Below, in pieces: positions 10,979 to 20,286 of a stretch of 64,000 nt of DNA. The stretch spans positions 3,399 through 67,398 of the forward strand of contig BGKB01000030.1 of NCBI GenBank assembly GCA_003116975.1, read 5' to 3'. The notes beneath the pieces were generated by a model. The model had not been told where the DNA came from. It did no database searches and saw nothing but the letters and a program-made list of their open reading frames with translations. The stretch is from Aurantiochytrium sp. KH105. Taxonomy: Eukaryota > Sar > Bigyra > Thraustochytrida > Thraustochytriidae. How positions within the stretch are numbered: position 1 is the stretch's first letter; each line of letters starts with the position of its first letter. Position numbers and translations under genes: made by a program.

Positions 10979-11145
10979 GTGCTCGACTTGCGCTCCGCGG
11001 TGCCGCGCTCCTCCGCCGGCTTGCCGCTTCGCTCTTGTCGCTGCTGCTGCTGCTGCTGCTGGCTGTTCGGGCTCTGCCGCACGCGCGCCGCCCGCCTGCG
11101 CGCTGCTCCTGCCTCTGCGTGCTTTTCTTTCTTTCTTTTTTTCAT
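9430..11145 (-). CDS. PP2C-type Ser/Thr protein phosphatase with N-terminal polyglutamine
   Basis: The C-terminal two thirds form a PPM/PP2C metal-dependent phosphatase. The motifs are KKDQDRYDV, the metal-binding VFDGHG near residue 228, AWCGDCRA, the SIGD block near 450, ASDGIFEVL near 494 and DDITAVVVDI at the end. It removes phosphate from Ser/Thr residues using two metal ions. The N-terminus is basic and carries a run of about 18 Gln encoded by pure CTG/CAG (10924-10978), plus a shorter Gln run. Two starts are possible: ATG 11145, which includes the polyQ (571 residues), and ATG 10860 (476 residues), which begins just after it. The catalytic domain is complete either way. The substrate is unknown. 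Confidence 0.88.
10924..10978. repeat. (CTG/CAG)n tract encoding polyQ in the PP2C N-terminus
   Basis: This is an uninterrupted CTG run on the + strand, read as CAG on the minus strand as polyglutamine if the upstream ATG is used. A second shorter CTG run lies at about 11040-11061. Confidence 0.9.
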
Positions 11146-12205
11146 TCATTCTTTCATTCTTTCATTCTTTCTCTCTCTCTGCTTCCTCTGCTTGCGCGTC
11201 AAGGCCGCTCGCTCGCCCGAGCGTGCGCCTGCGTCGGCGCCCCGGGCGTCTCCTTGTCGCGCCTTCCTGCCCTTCTTCCTCTTTCCTCTTTCCTCCTTCC
11301 TCCCTCCCCCTCCCCCTCCCCCTCTGCCCCTCTCTGCCCACTTCTTTTTCCTTTTTTTTTCTTTCTTTCTCGCCCCTCGATCGATCGATCCTGCTTCGCG
11401 GCGGCTTCTCCGCCACCTCGAGCCGAGCCTGTCTATCCGTCTCTCGTGTCGAGCCAAGCCGGCGACCTGCGGCCGGGGGTCGAGCGAGTGGTTGGTCGGT
11501 CGGTCGGTCGGTCGAGCGAGCGAGTGGTGGAGCGCAGGATGAAATTCGCGCGGTGCAGCCACCTCGCGCAGTGCGTGCGGGAGGCGGCCACGAGCGCAGG
11601 CTGCTGCTGCTCTTCTTTCTTTACCACTCCTTGCGGCCACTTGCCACTTTCGATGGCCATGGTGGATCGATCGCTCGATCGACCACTTGCTTGACGATTT
11701 TCCACTTCTTTTTTCCTCTTTCGAATTCAAATGCCTTTGCTGCCTGCGGCCACTGGCAGCAGCAGCTTCTTTGTGGCCGAGTTTCCCCTCCCTTGGCTTC
11801 GCTTTCTCGCCCTGGCCGCCGTCTCTTGCTCTTGGCTGCGGCCGGCTGCGAGCCCACTCCCGCCCCGGCCTTCTTGCTCGCTTGCTTTCTTTCTGCTCCC
11901 CGAGCGACACGAGGTCCAGAGGTCGGTGGACAGGAGCCAGAGCGCTACGCTGAGCGAGGCGCCGCGCGAACAGCAGCCAGCTAGCTAGACTAGCGAGCTA
12001 GCGCCACCTGCGGAGCACGCTTTTTCCTTTCTTTTTGACGATAGTGGAACTCCAGACGCCGCAAGTGCCGCGCGCGGAAACTCCGCACTTGCGACGCTCC
12101 GAATGCCCATTTGCCGCAGCCGGCAAGCGCCGGAGAAGAGGGGCGAAACAAAGAAACAGCCAAGTGGAAAATAAAATAAAAAGAATTGAAAAAGAATGAA
12201 AAAAA

Positions 12206-12480
12206 GCGTGCACAACCACCCATAAGATACCCTAGTCTCCCGCTACTGTCCGCGGACACGCGTTCACACCAGGAACGCATAAGCATAACCTAGGAACCCC
12301 TACGCCAGCACCCGGGAGGAGCCTGCTCGTCACCAGCCTCGCTCCTTCCAAATCAGACTGTGGGGTAGGCCGTCCGAGCAGGCCCTGCTGGCCAGTCTTA
12401 AAGAACAAGGGCGGCCCCACATCCCCCGCAGCGTGGCCCTGCAATGCACGAGCGTCGGTGCCCGGCCAGCGACGGGGACA
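12206..12480 (-). ncRNA. Weak candidate structured small RNA
   Basis: On the minus strand, a GC-rich block with several possible stems ends at a seven-T run (positions 12205 down to 12199), which resembles a Pol III terminator. Stems seen include GCAC/GTGC, GGCCAC/GTGGGGCC, CAGTC/GGCTG closing a GGAA loop, GCGTTC/GAACGC and the palindrome TGTCCGCGGACA. The 5' part resembles an Alu-domain/A-box start by eye, but the SRP54-binding motif is not exact and the 3' part folds on itself. I cannot assign a family. Confidence 0.15.
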
Positions 12481-13908
12481 AAGATAGTAAAAAAGGAGCG
12501 CAGAATGCGCAGTGGTTGCCTGAGGAAGCTGCGGGGTCTCCGCAAGAAATGAGGGGCGACGCCCAGGATACGAGGTGACGTGCGCAATGCGTCCCTATGC
12601 CGAACGCGCGGCGACCGCCAGCGAGGCAGCACAGTGGCGCCAGGTGGGAACCTTAGGGAAAGCGTCCCCCGCATCCTTTCACTTCCCCTTACATGCTATC
12701 CAGTGGACGTTCAGAGGAAGTCTGGAATTCCTCGTGTGCGTTCTGGCGGAGGCGCCTTGCCCACAGCCCAATGAATCGTCGCATACTCGAGGAGACGCAT
12801 GGTGGTTGTCGCAGGAGCCCGCGCGACAGAGGGCCGTTGTTCGGAGACCGCGAAGATCGCAATGGCCGCAACGACGGCAGCCGCACCGCAATGACGGACC
12901 GGAGACAGATCTGCGGGGCGCCAACTCGGGGGGGATTTTTCTTCCCCTCGGCTTGCGCCTGCGATGCGATGGCTTCCACGATGCGATGGCTTCCACGATG
13001 CGATGCGATGCAATGCGCTACCACGACTACCTGCCTGTGAGTCCTGCTCGCCCGTGCCGACTGCCATGCAGCCAGCCGCCTTCCCCCCGGGGCGGGCGGA
13101 CGGACACGCGCCTCTTTCTGTCCTGCCCCCTCGAGGCTCGTGTCGTCCCGAAATGCGCTTACCGCTACCATCCTCGCTGAGGCCCATCATGGAATGCGAT
13201 GGGACGGGCCCTGGGAGGTCGACTCACAGACGCACGCTCCACACCATCGACCACGACGACGACGATTCTTGATGGCAGTGGCTCTCTCTCCTTTTCTCTC
13301 TCGCTCATCGTGATCGCTACTTGCATTGGTTGTTGGTCATCTGCCAACCCAGCGTGGCCGCCGTTGGCCAGGCGCACCTCCAACGAACCGTTAGCATAAT
13401 CAGCTGCAGCATCGAGCTGCTCTCCCTCCGCCTCGAGCCCCCTCTTCTCCCCGCATGCGCGTACCATCCAACCAACCATCGTCCCTCCACGGTCGATCTA
13501 GCGCACACGGGGCTTCGCAACTTGAATGCAAGACGCCACGGCAAGAGGCCGCGCAGCTCGTTTCATTCATGTTCGGGCAGCCGAGCAAACCAGCCCCCGT
13601 GCTCGCATACGCCGCCCCGCGCCACCCCAGGCTGGTCTTGCTCGCTGCGCAGCCGGGCCGGCCAGCCCCGCCGCCGCAGCTGGCCGCTCGCCGCCACCGC
13701 TGGTCGCTGGCCAGAGCCTGCCCGGCCCGTGCCGCAGTGCAGCTGGCCGGCCGCTCCCGCCTGGGCTTCGTGCTGGCGGTGCGGCCGGCCAGAGCAGCCG
13801 CCCTCCCGCCGGGGGACAGAATCGAGCCGCCGCGCCGCGCCGAGCAGAGCAGAGCAGAGCAGAGCAGAACTGGGCTCTACGATCTGTGCTCGTCACAGTT
13901 CAAGAACC

Positions 13909-13910
<2 letters not shown>

Positions 13911-13955
<45 letters not shown>
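13911..13955. repeat. (CAG)n microsatellite
   Basis: A run of CAG triplets with no supportable reading frame around it. It is followed by GCAGCTGCAGCTGC-type palindromes. Confidence 0.85.
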
Positions 13956-14654
13956 TGCAGCTGCTGCAGCAGCCGGACCGGACCGGGCGCTTCTCTAGAG
14001 CCCTTGCAGCAGCAGCCATGGCAGCAGCAGCAGCAGCACTGCAGCTGCAGCAGCCAGAGCGTCGCCCGGCGCTCCCAGGAACGAAGAAATCCTCTACTCT
14101 CTCTCTCTCTCTGTCTGTCTGGACTTGACTCGCTGTCTGTCTGTCTCTCTGTCTGGGAGTCTGTCTGTCTGTCTGTGTCCCCTGTGTGTCCTCGCAGCCA
14201 GCCAGAGCCAAGAAAAAACCCGAGCAAGGGCTGGACGGAGGCGGCTGCGGCCCCTGGCTGGCTGGCTGCTGCCGGGACCGCGCGCGCGTGCGAGCGCAGC
14301 GTGCGTCGCGGCGTGGCTCGCACTGCCGGCGAGGCGAGGCGAGTCGCAAGCTAGCACTAACTGTGAGCCATCCCATCGACGCATGTATCCACGCATCACA
14401 AATGAAGCAGCGCCAGCCAGCCACCTGGCCAGCTGCAGCACGGAAGAGCTTACCTAAACTAACCCACCAACTCACTCGCGCGCACCGCCGAGGTGTGCGC
14501 TCGCCGCCCAAGCCGAGCCGAGCCGAGCCGCCGCTCCTTCCGTGCTGCGCCGCGCCACTCCACCCTGGCCTCGCCTCGCACGACACTGTCACTTTCGCAT
14601 GATTTTGTTTGTTTGTCGCCGCGGCGGCAGGCTGCTGCGCTGCCTCTTCCCCTT

Positions 14655-14664
14655 TGCTTGCTTA

Positions 14665-14713
<49 letters not shown>
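14655..14713. repeat. (GCTT)n tetranucleotide microsatellite
   Basis: About 14 copies of GCTT, with one TACT interruption near the start, inside the gene-poor region. Confidence 0.9.
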
Positions 14714-16815
14714 TGAGCTGCTGCGCTGCTGCTGGGACCGGCCAACCAACTGGCATCGCATGAATCGGCGGGTGACGCGGCTGCGGCGCGCACACGGTCG
14801 CTCTGCGCTGCAGCTGCTCGCCCTCTCTACCCTCGGTTGGAATGCGCATCCGGTCGTCGTCGCGCGCTCGCGGGGTGGGCGTGCACTCGACGCACGCCCT
14901 CCCTCCCTGGCTCGAGGGTGGCAGTGGATCGAGCGAGCAAGCGAGAGATCGATCGACCCGCGATCTGAACAGCCAGCGTGATCGCCAACTGCAGCTGCAG
15001 CTGCCACTGCTGTTCGCAGTCGCGGCGCGTGCCGACGGGCGGGCACGTGGCGCGGACCTCGCTCGCCTCGCTGTCGCTGTCGCGTGGTTTGAAACTTGTT
15101 TCCTTCCGTCGCTCCATCGACCGTTCAAAAGGCAAGATCGATCGTGGTCGATGGCCGATGGCCGAGCTGCGACTGCCAGGCTGCAGCTGCAGACAGAGAG
15201 ACAGACGCTCGATCGTCGGCCCGAGCCAAGGAGCCCGCGTCACGATCGCAGGTCGCCTCGCAAGTGGCCTCGGCAGGCCCGACCCTCGCTTCCCTCCCCT
15301 CGCCTCGCCTCGGCCGCCACACGCCAGCCAGGATCCCCTGCCCCGTCTCCCTGCGACTGCGAGCCGCCGCTTCCGGCTCGCACCTCCCGCCCGCGCGTCG
15401 ATGCGATGCGGCGCGACGCGGCGCGACGCGACGCATGCGATGCGATGCGATGCGATGCAAAGCGGAGCCCGAGCAACCGAGCGCGTCTCGCGCACGGGAA
15501 TGAAATAAAATGAGCGGTGGCGGCAGCAAGCCAACCACCATGGCCAGCCACCGCGCGCAGACGGAGATTGATAGATACGATTGGTGAGGGCACCGGAGGA
15601 GACGAGGGACTTCGTTGCTAATAATAAACAGGGCCGAGGGTGGAGCCTGCAGTGCTGAGCAGCGGCGCTCGGTCGCTGGTGCGGGGCCCCCGCCCCGCTG
15701 CGCCCGCAGCTGGCTGGCCGCACCGTCTACGCTGCGGGAACATTGCCCCGGAGGACCAAATGTTTGGGCAGGGAGACGCCCGGAGAAGAAGTGGCAAGGA
15801 GAGCGGGGTGCACACGTGGCCGAGGGAGTGCGCGGACAAGGGGGGAGGGCGCGAACGCAAGGTGTGCGAGAACGTTGATCTGGCTGGGTTTTTTGGGGAA
15901 ATCGACAGCGACAGCGACTGCGTTGCGGGGTTTGAACGCAAACTCCCCACGTTATCGACGAGGAGCCAGACAATCGATGCGTTAGCGTACATTGGTCGTT
16001 CTCCTTTCTTCTTCTTCTTGCATTCATGATCAAGGCAGCGTCCATGAGAAGCTTGACAACGCTGGACTTTCTTTTTTTCTCTCGTTTGTGTACAATTGTC
16101 AACATGTTGGCGCAGAAGTGACATTTTTATCTTCAAAGCGAGACATTTTAATTTAAAATTCCGGCAGCGGCCATGGCAAATAATGTTCCCCTTGCGCATA
16201 TCCCTAAAATGCAAGTCGAAACAAAGAAGCCGATGGAGTGTAAAGGCTGTCCCTCCGTTGCTTTGGCGAACAAAATGTGTCCATTGCTCTAGCGATCACA
16301 ATGAAATATTGCTCCGGCGAATGATAATATGAATCCATTGCTCCGACGATCACAATGGGTCCATCGCTCCATCGACAGCTGCCTGCCTCAGCGATGAATT
16401 GTTCGCACAAACTTCCTCCTTCGCGTCTACTTGGTCTTCAAAGTCAGTCTTACTGCCAACATTCGAAATCAATCTTGCTGCATTGGCCAACATTCGTCAC
16501 ACTTTTGCAATTCCTTTGCCCTCTCCACCCTTGCAGGGTTCCTCTTTTCTGCCTCGGCCCCCGTCCTGCCCTGGCTAATAATAATAATTATAGCTGAGTG
16601 GTTCGTTTTTACGAGGGGCCGTTGCCGCAACTGTCAGTGTTTTCCCTCCCTCCCATCCATGGTCTAGCACTAGCAGACCGGCGTGCTCCTGCGGCGTGCG
16701 CAGGGCAAACCACCGCCAAACGCAGAGAAAGTCACGCGACCCAGAGAGCTGCCGTCGCGCACTGCGCGGCGGGCAGACGGGCTAGCAGGCGGGCTGGCTA
16801 GCTGACTCGCTGACC

Positions 16816-19128
16816 ATGGGCAACGAGGACAGCAAGCTGGTCGACGAAGGCGGCGGGCACTTCGATCCGCGCAAGAACTATGACAAGCGCACCTCGCGCA
16901 AGCACCATAGACAGGACTTTATGAACGCCATCCGCGCCTGGCGCACGCGTAAAGAAGCGGAACTAGGACCACACGAAACACTCCTCCCCAACACCAACAA
17001 CAGCAGCCACGGCGCCGCGAGCCCACCCGCTCCAGACAAAAATCGACCCTCGCGCCTCGTTCGCACCCTTTCCATTGACTCGCAACCACCACCACCACCC
17101 CCGGCGACATCGCCGCCCTCTTCCCCCATCGTCCTCAGAGACGAAGACCTCCGCATACTCGACTGGTTCGAGCTCGTATGCACCCGCGACGCGCCTCGAG
17201 GCGCCGCCCTGCTCGAGCATTTGCAAAAGATCCATCGTGCCGTCGCGCGTCAACATGCTGCCACGCCCAAAGCCACGCGAACGCAGCGCACAGATCCGCC
17301 CGCAACGTCTGCCAGCGACACCTCGCCCTCCGCGCGGACCAAACCCGCCGCACTCAGACCTCGCAAGCACTCAGACATTGTCACCCTCGCGGCATCGCGC
17401 TCGCTCTCGCCGCGTTCCGCCGCAAACGCGTCCAAAGCAAAGCGTCTTCAGGTCTTTGTGCGAAAACGACCCATGTTCGACAAAGAAATCGACGACGACT
17501 TTGACGTTGTCGACGCCACCGGCGCCCTCCAGCCCAATGGCGTTCTCGTCTTTGACACGCGCATGAAGGCCGACATGCGTGGCATGAAAATGACACCTCA
17601 TGTCTTCACCTTTGACCGCGTCTTTGACGAGTTCGCCTCCAATGCACAAGTCTACCGCGAAACCACCATTGGCCTCGTCCAGCACGCACTCGCTGGCAAG
17701 TCGGCCTCTGCATTCGTATTCGGCCAGACAGGATCCGGAAAAACATACACAATGTCTGCCGTCCTCTCACTCGCAGGACAAACCATCTTTCACGTCCTCT
17801 CGGCCGCAAGCCGCGCCACTGTCTCCCTCACAATGTATGAACTCTATGGCACGCAGTGCCGGGACCTGCTCGGGACGCAGGACCTGGCATCGCGTGGCGG
17901 TCACGACGACGAGCACGACGTACCCTTTGAAAACGACGAACCTGATCTCACCGCCTCAGAAGCCCCCTCCCCCGCGGCGATCCGCATGCTCGAAGATGGT
18001 GACGGCTCGCTCCGCTTTCCTGGCCTCACGACCCAGACCGTGCACTCGCAAGAAGAACTCATTGACAGCATCGAACGAGGCCAGCGAGCGCGCGCCACCT
18101 GCGAGACGGGCGTTCACGACCGCTCGTCGCGTTCGCATGCCTTTTGTCAAATATCCATTCACTACGATGACAGACAAGGCCAACTCATGCTCGTCGATCT
18201 CGCCGGCTCCGAGCGCAACAAGGACTCCCTCATGCACGATGCCAGGCTCGCAAAGGAAGGCGCCGAAATAAACAAGTCCCTCATGGCTCTCAAGGACTGC
18301 TTTCGCGCCCAAGCAGAGGGACGCGACTTTGTGCCTTTCCGTGCAAGCATGCTCACCCGCATCCTCAAACCTGCACTCACGGACCCGCTTGGCAAAACTT
18401 CCATCATTGCCACACTCAGTCCAAGTTCCGGGGACACAGAACACACGCTCAGCACCCTTTCCAATGTATCCGTCATGCTTGCCGACGTCACGCAAAAGAC
18501 CCACATCAAATTATCCACAGAAACGGTCGCTAGTCAGTCCCTCATAAAGGCCACAAAGGCCTACAACGAGGCCAAAGCAGCCGATCCCCGCAAGTGGTCC
18601 GCTACAAAACTTCGCGCTTGGTGGCTTTCCATTGCGCCCAAACACATTCCGCCTCCCGCAAACATTGATGGCGCCATGTTGTTCAAATGGTCCAAGAATC
18701 GATTCTACCAATACTGTAGACAGGCTTCGTCATCCTCCTCCTCATCGACCTCCTCTGCTGCATCGACGACTTCGACAGATGCAGTCCCATCGTCTGCTAC
18801 GAATGCCCACGGGCACCCTACGACGCCTCGACGAAAACTTTCGTCAGCTGCGTCGTCGCGTGCAACTGATGCAGTGTCGCCCTCTACGCGAGCCACAACG
18901 CCTCAGCGCTCGCCTGTTCGCCAGCGTCGCCCGTCGCATTCAACTTCTCCGTCGAGGACAGCAACTTCGCAGGGAGGAGTCTCCGCGCCAAGCCCTTCGG
19001 CTGCCTCACGACAAGATGCCCAAGCCGTTGCTGCTGCCGATGCCCTTTACAGCGATTTCCGCGACATGATTGCAACCTTGCGCAAACGACACGAGCTTCG
19101 CGTGCAGGCCAAGGTTGGCAAACGCTAA
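16816..19128 (+). CDS. Kinesin-13-like motor with putative N-myristoylation and SAM-like tail
   Basis: The 770-residue protein carries a kinesin motor at about residues 210-565. P-loop GQTGSGKTYT lies near 303, switch I RSSRSH near 437, switch II DLAGSERN near 463, and the helix-4 stretch EINKSLMALKDC follows. The loop-2 position holds MKAD near 250, close to the KVD tip of microtubule-depolymerising kinesin-13s. The motor is internal, as in that class, so depolymerisation at microtubule ends is the likely job. The start MGNEDS fits an N-myristoylation site (Gly2, Ser6). A Trp-rich block at about 593-635 (RAWWLSIAP...IDGAMLFKWS) looks like a SAM domain, followed by a Ser/Thr-rich tail. ATG 16816 has a good context (GACCATGG). 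Confidence 0.85.
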   Translation: MGNEDSKLVDEGGGHFDPRKNYDKRTSRKHHRQDFMNAIRAWRTRKEAELGPHETLLPNTNNSSHGAASPPAPDKNRPSRLVRTLSIDSQPPPPPPATSPPSSPIVLRDEDLRILDWFELVCTRDAPRGAALLEHLQKIHRAVARQHAATPKATRTQRTDPPATSASDTSPSARTKPAALRPRKHSDIVTLAASRSLSPRSAANASKAKRLQVFVRKRPMFDKEIDDDFDVVDATGALQPNGVLVFDTRMKADMRGMKMTPHVFTFDRVFDEFASNAQVYRETTIGLVQHALAGKSASAFVFGQTGSGKTYTMSAVLSLAGQTIFHVLSAASRATVSLTMYELYGTQCRDLLGTQDLASRGGHDDEHDVPFENDEPDLTASEAPSPAAIRMLEDGDGSLRFPGLTTQTVHSQEELIDSIERGQRARATCETGVHDRSSRSHAFCQISIHYDDRQGQLMLVDLAGSERNKDSLMHDARLAKEGAEINKSLMALKDCFRAQAEGRDFVPFRASMLTRILKPALTDPLGKTSIIATLSPSSGDTEHTLSTLSNVSVMLADVTQKTHIKLSTETVASQSLIKATKAYNEAKAADPRKWSATKLRAWWLSIAPKHIPPPANIDGAMLFKWSKNRFYQYCRQASSSSSSSTSSAASTTSTDAVPSSATNAHGHPTTPRRKLSSAASSRATDAVSPSTRATTPQRSPVRQRRPSHSTSPSRTATSQGGVSAPSPSAASRQDAQAVAAADALYSDFRDMIATLRKRHELRVQAKVGKR

Positions 19129-19438
19129 TGACCGAGCTCAGCGAGTCGCTGCTCCAACACTCTCACCTTGAGCCTTGCAAGGAAAGAAGACACCATACTC
19201 CGTTTTCATGGTCCACAAACGATATTAAAAGGGAAGAACGGCTTGTGCAAGCGAGCAATTCTTTCCTCAAGGCGTATACTTCGTAGGCCTAGGCCTATCT
19301 GTTTCTTGTTGTTTTTGGAAAAAATAATAATAATAGTATAGCACATTTTACTTTATATCTTCAAGCCTCCTCTTCTTCTTCTTCGCCGTCGTCTAGTTCG
19401 CCAACAGGAACCAAACCACACTTCAACACCTCGACTTC
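19129..19438. other. Short convergent 3' region
   Basis: Between the ends of the kinesin and BORCS8-like genes. AT-rich, with a GTAGGCCTAGGCCTATC double palindrome at about 19281-19296 and a CTTCTT run at about 19370-19385. Confidence 0.5.
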
Positions 19439-20035
19439 TCACTCGCGCCCTGATCTACCCTCGCGAGCTTCTTTGCGTTTGCTTGCCCCCTCGAGCTCCG
19501 CAAAGGTTCGTGCGAGTCGGGAAATTTGCAGAGCATATTCGTCAACGTCAACCTCACCGGAAATGAGTTCATTGTCCAGACCTTGGCCTACGCCCAAGGG
19601 CAGTGTGTCGGGCGAAGACGGACTCGTTTGCCCACGCCCCGTGGCGCTTTGCAGCACACGACGCAGGCGACCCGAGCTCCCGGTACGTTTGCGTCCAGGT
19701 GGCGTCTGCACGTCGCGGTGAATACCTGAAACAATCTCCAGTCGCTCCTGCAGCACGCGGATGCGGTTCGAGAGCTCGCCCACGCGGTTCGCAGCATCCT
19801 GGACGCGCCGTGGGCCCGTTTCTGTGCCCGACGTCCCGGCAGCGCCCTCGCGCAGCGACGTTAGCGACTGCAAGAGTACATCGCGGACCGTCAGCTGATC
19901 CACGAGGCCCTTTTCACGCACGTGCCGTTGCACCTGCACGAGAGCCGTCAGAGGGTCGCTAGCGAGCCGCTTCACGTGCTCCGACACGTCCTCTGCCAGT
20001 TCGCGCGTCAGTCGCGCTCCCTCCGCGTTTGCCAT
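19439..20035 (-). CDS. BORC subunit 8-like small helical protein
   Basis: The 198-residue protein is mostly helical. Residues about 12-45 read V-x-x-L-A-x-(D/E)-P-x-x-A-L-x-x-x-Q-x-H-V-R, which follows the conserved core of BORCS8 (MEF2BNB), including the spacing between LASDP and QRHVRE. A second helix near 85-110 (ANRVGELSNRIRVLQERL) is coiled-coil-like, and the C-terminus is basic. BORC is an eight-subunit complex on lysosomes that recruits Arl8 and couples lysosomes to kinesin. Human BORCS8 is about 120 residues; this protein has extra Ser/Arg-rich sequence. The assignment rests on one block, so a generic coiled-coil protein is the alternative. The gene is on the same strand as the large upstream LRR gene, 251 bases from its stop. 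Confidence 0.45.
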   Translation of the reverse strand: MANAEGARLTRELAEDVSEHVKRLASDPLTALVQVQRHVREKGLVDQLTVRDVLLQSLTSLREGAAGTSGTETGPRRVQDAANRVGELSNRIRVLQERLEIVSGIHRDVQTPPGRKRTGSSGRLRRVLQSATGRGQTSPSSPDTLPLGVGQGLDNELISGEVDVDEYALQISRLARTFAELEGASKRKEAREGRSGRE

Positions 20036-20286
20036 GCTTGTTTACGTTTCTGCTCAGCTCGTTCCTGCTCTGCTTGTTTCGACTTGTTCACTACATAAAG
20101 TAAAACCATCATCCTTCGTCACAGCATTTTCTTTTCTGATACTACAGTGACCAGTGACAGCTTCAAGTCGGTCTCACTTCTTTGCGTGCAAGCCGAGTGT
20201 ATGGCTATCGCTCGGCGACAAGCTGCAATCAAGGAGCAACCAGCAAAAAACAAAATGTAAGAAGAAATGTTCAGTGAAAAAAAAGA

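Larger units (their letters stand above)
11146..16815. other. 5.7 kb gene-poor, low-complexity GC-rich region
   Basis: I find no supportable protein gene. Many ORFs of 100-300 codons exist, but they are rich in Arg, Ala, Ser, Pro and Cys, follow simple repeats, and match no family I recognise. The region holds CCTCCC/TTTC tracts (11120-11370), GATC and GGTC runs (about 11385, 11500, 11665), a CAG run (about 13911-13955), GAGCA pentamers (about 13846-13868), CTGT runs (about 14095-14180), a long GCTT run (about 14655-14713) and GATGC-type runs (about 12964-13015 and 15400-15460). It probably contains the promoters of the outward-reading PP2C and kinesin genes. Small intron-split genes cannot be excluded. 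Confidence 0.5.

Noticed and set aside
13455-14354. A 299-codon rightward ORF in the gene-poor region
   Set aside because: It reads through CAG and CTGT microsatellites and its composition (Ser, Arg, Ala, Pro, Cys) changes with the repeat; no domain seen.
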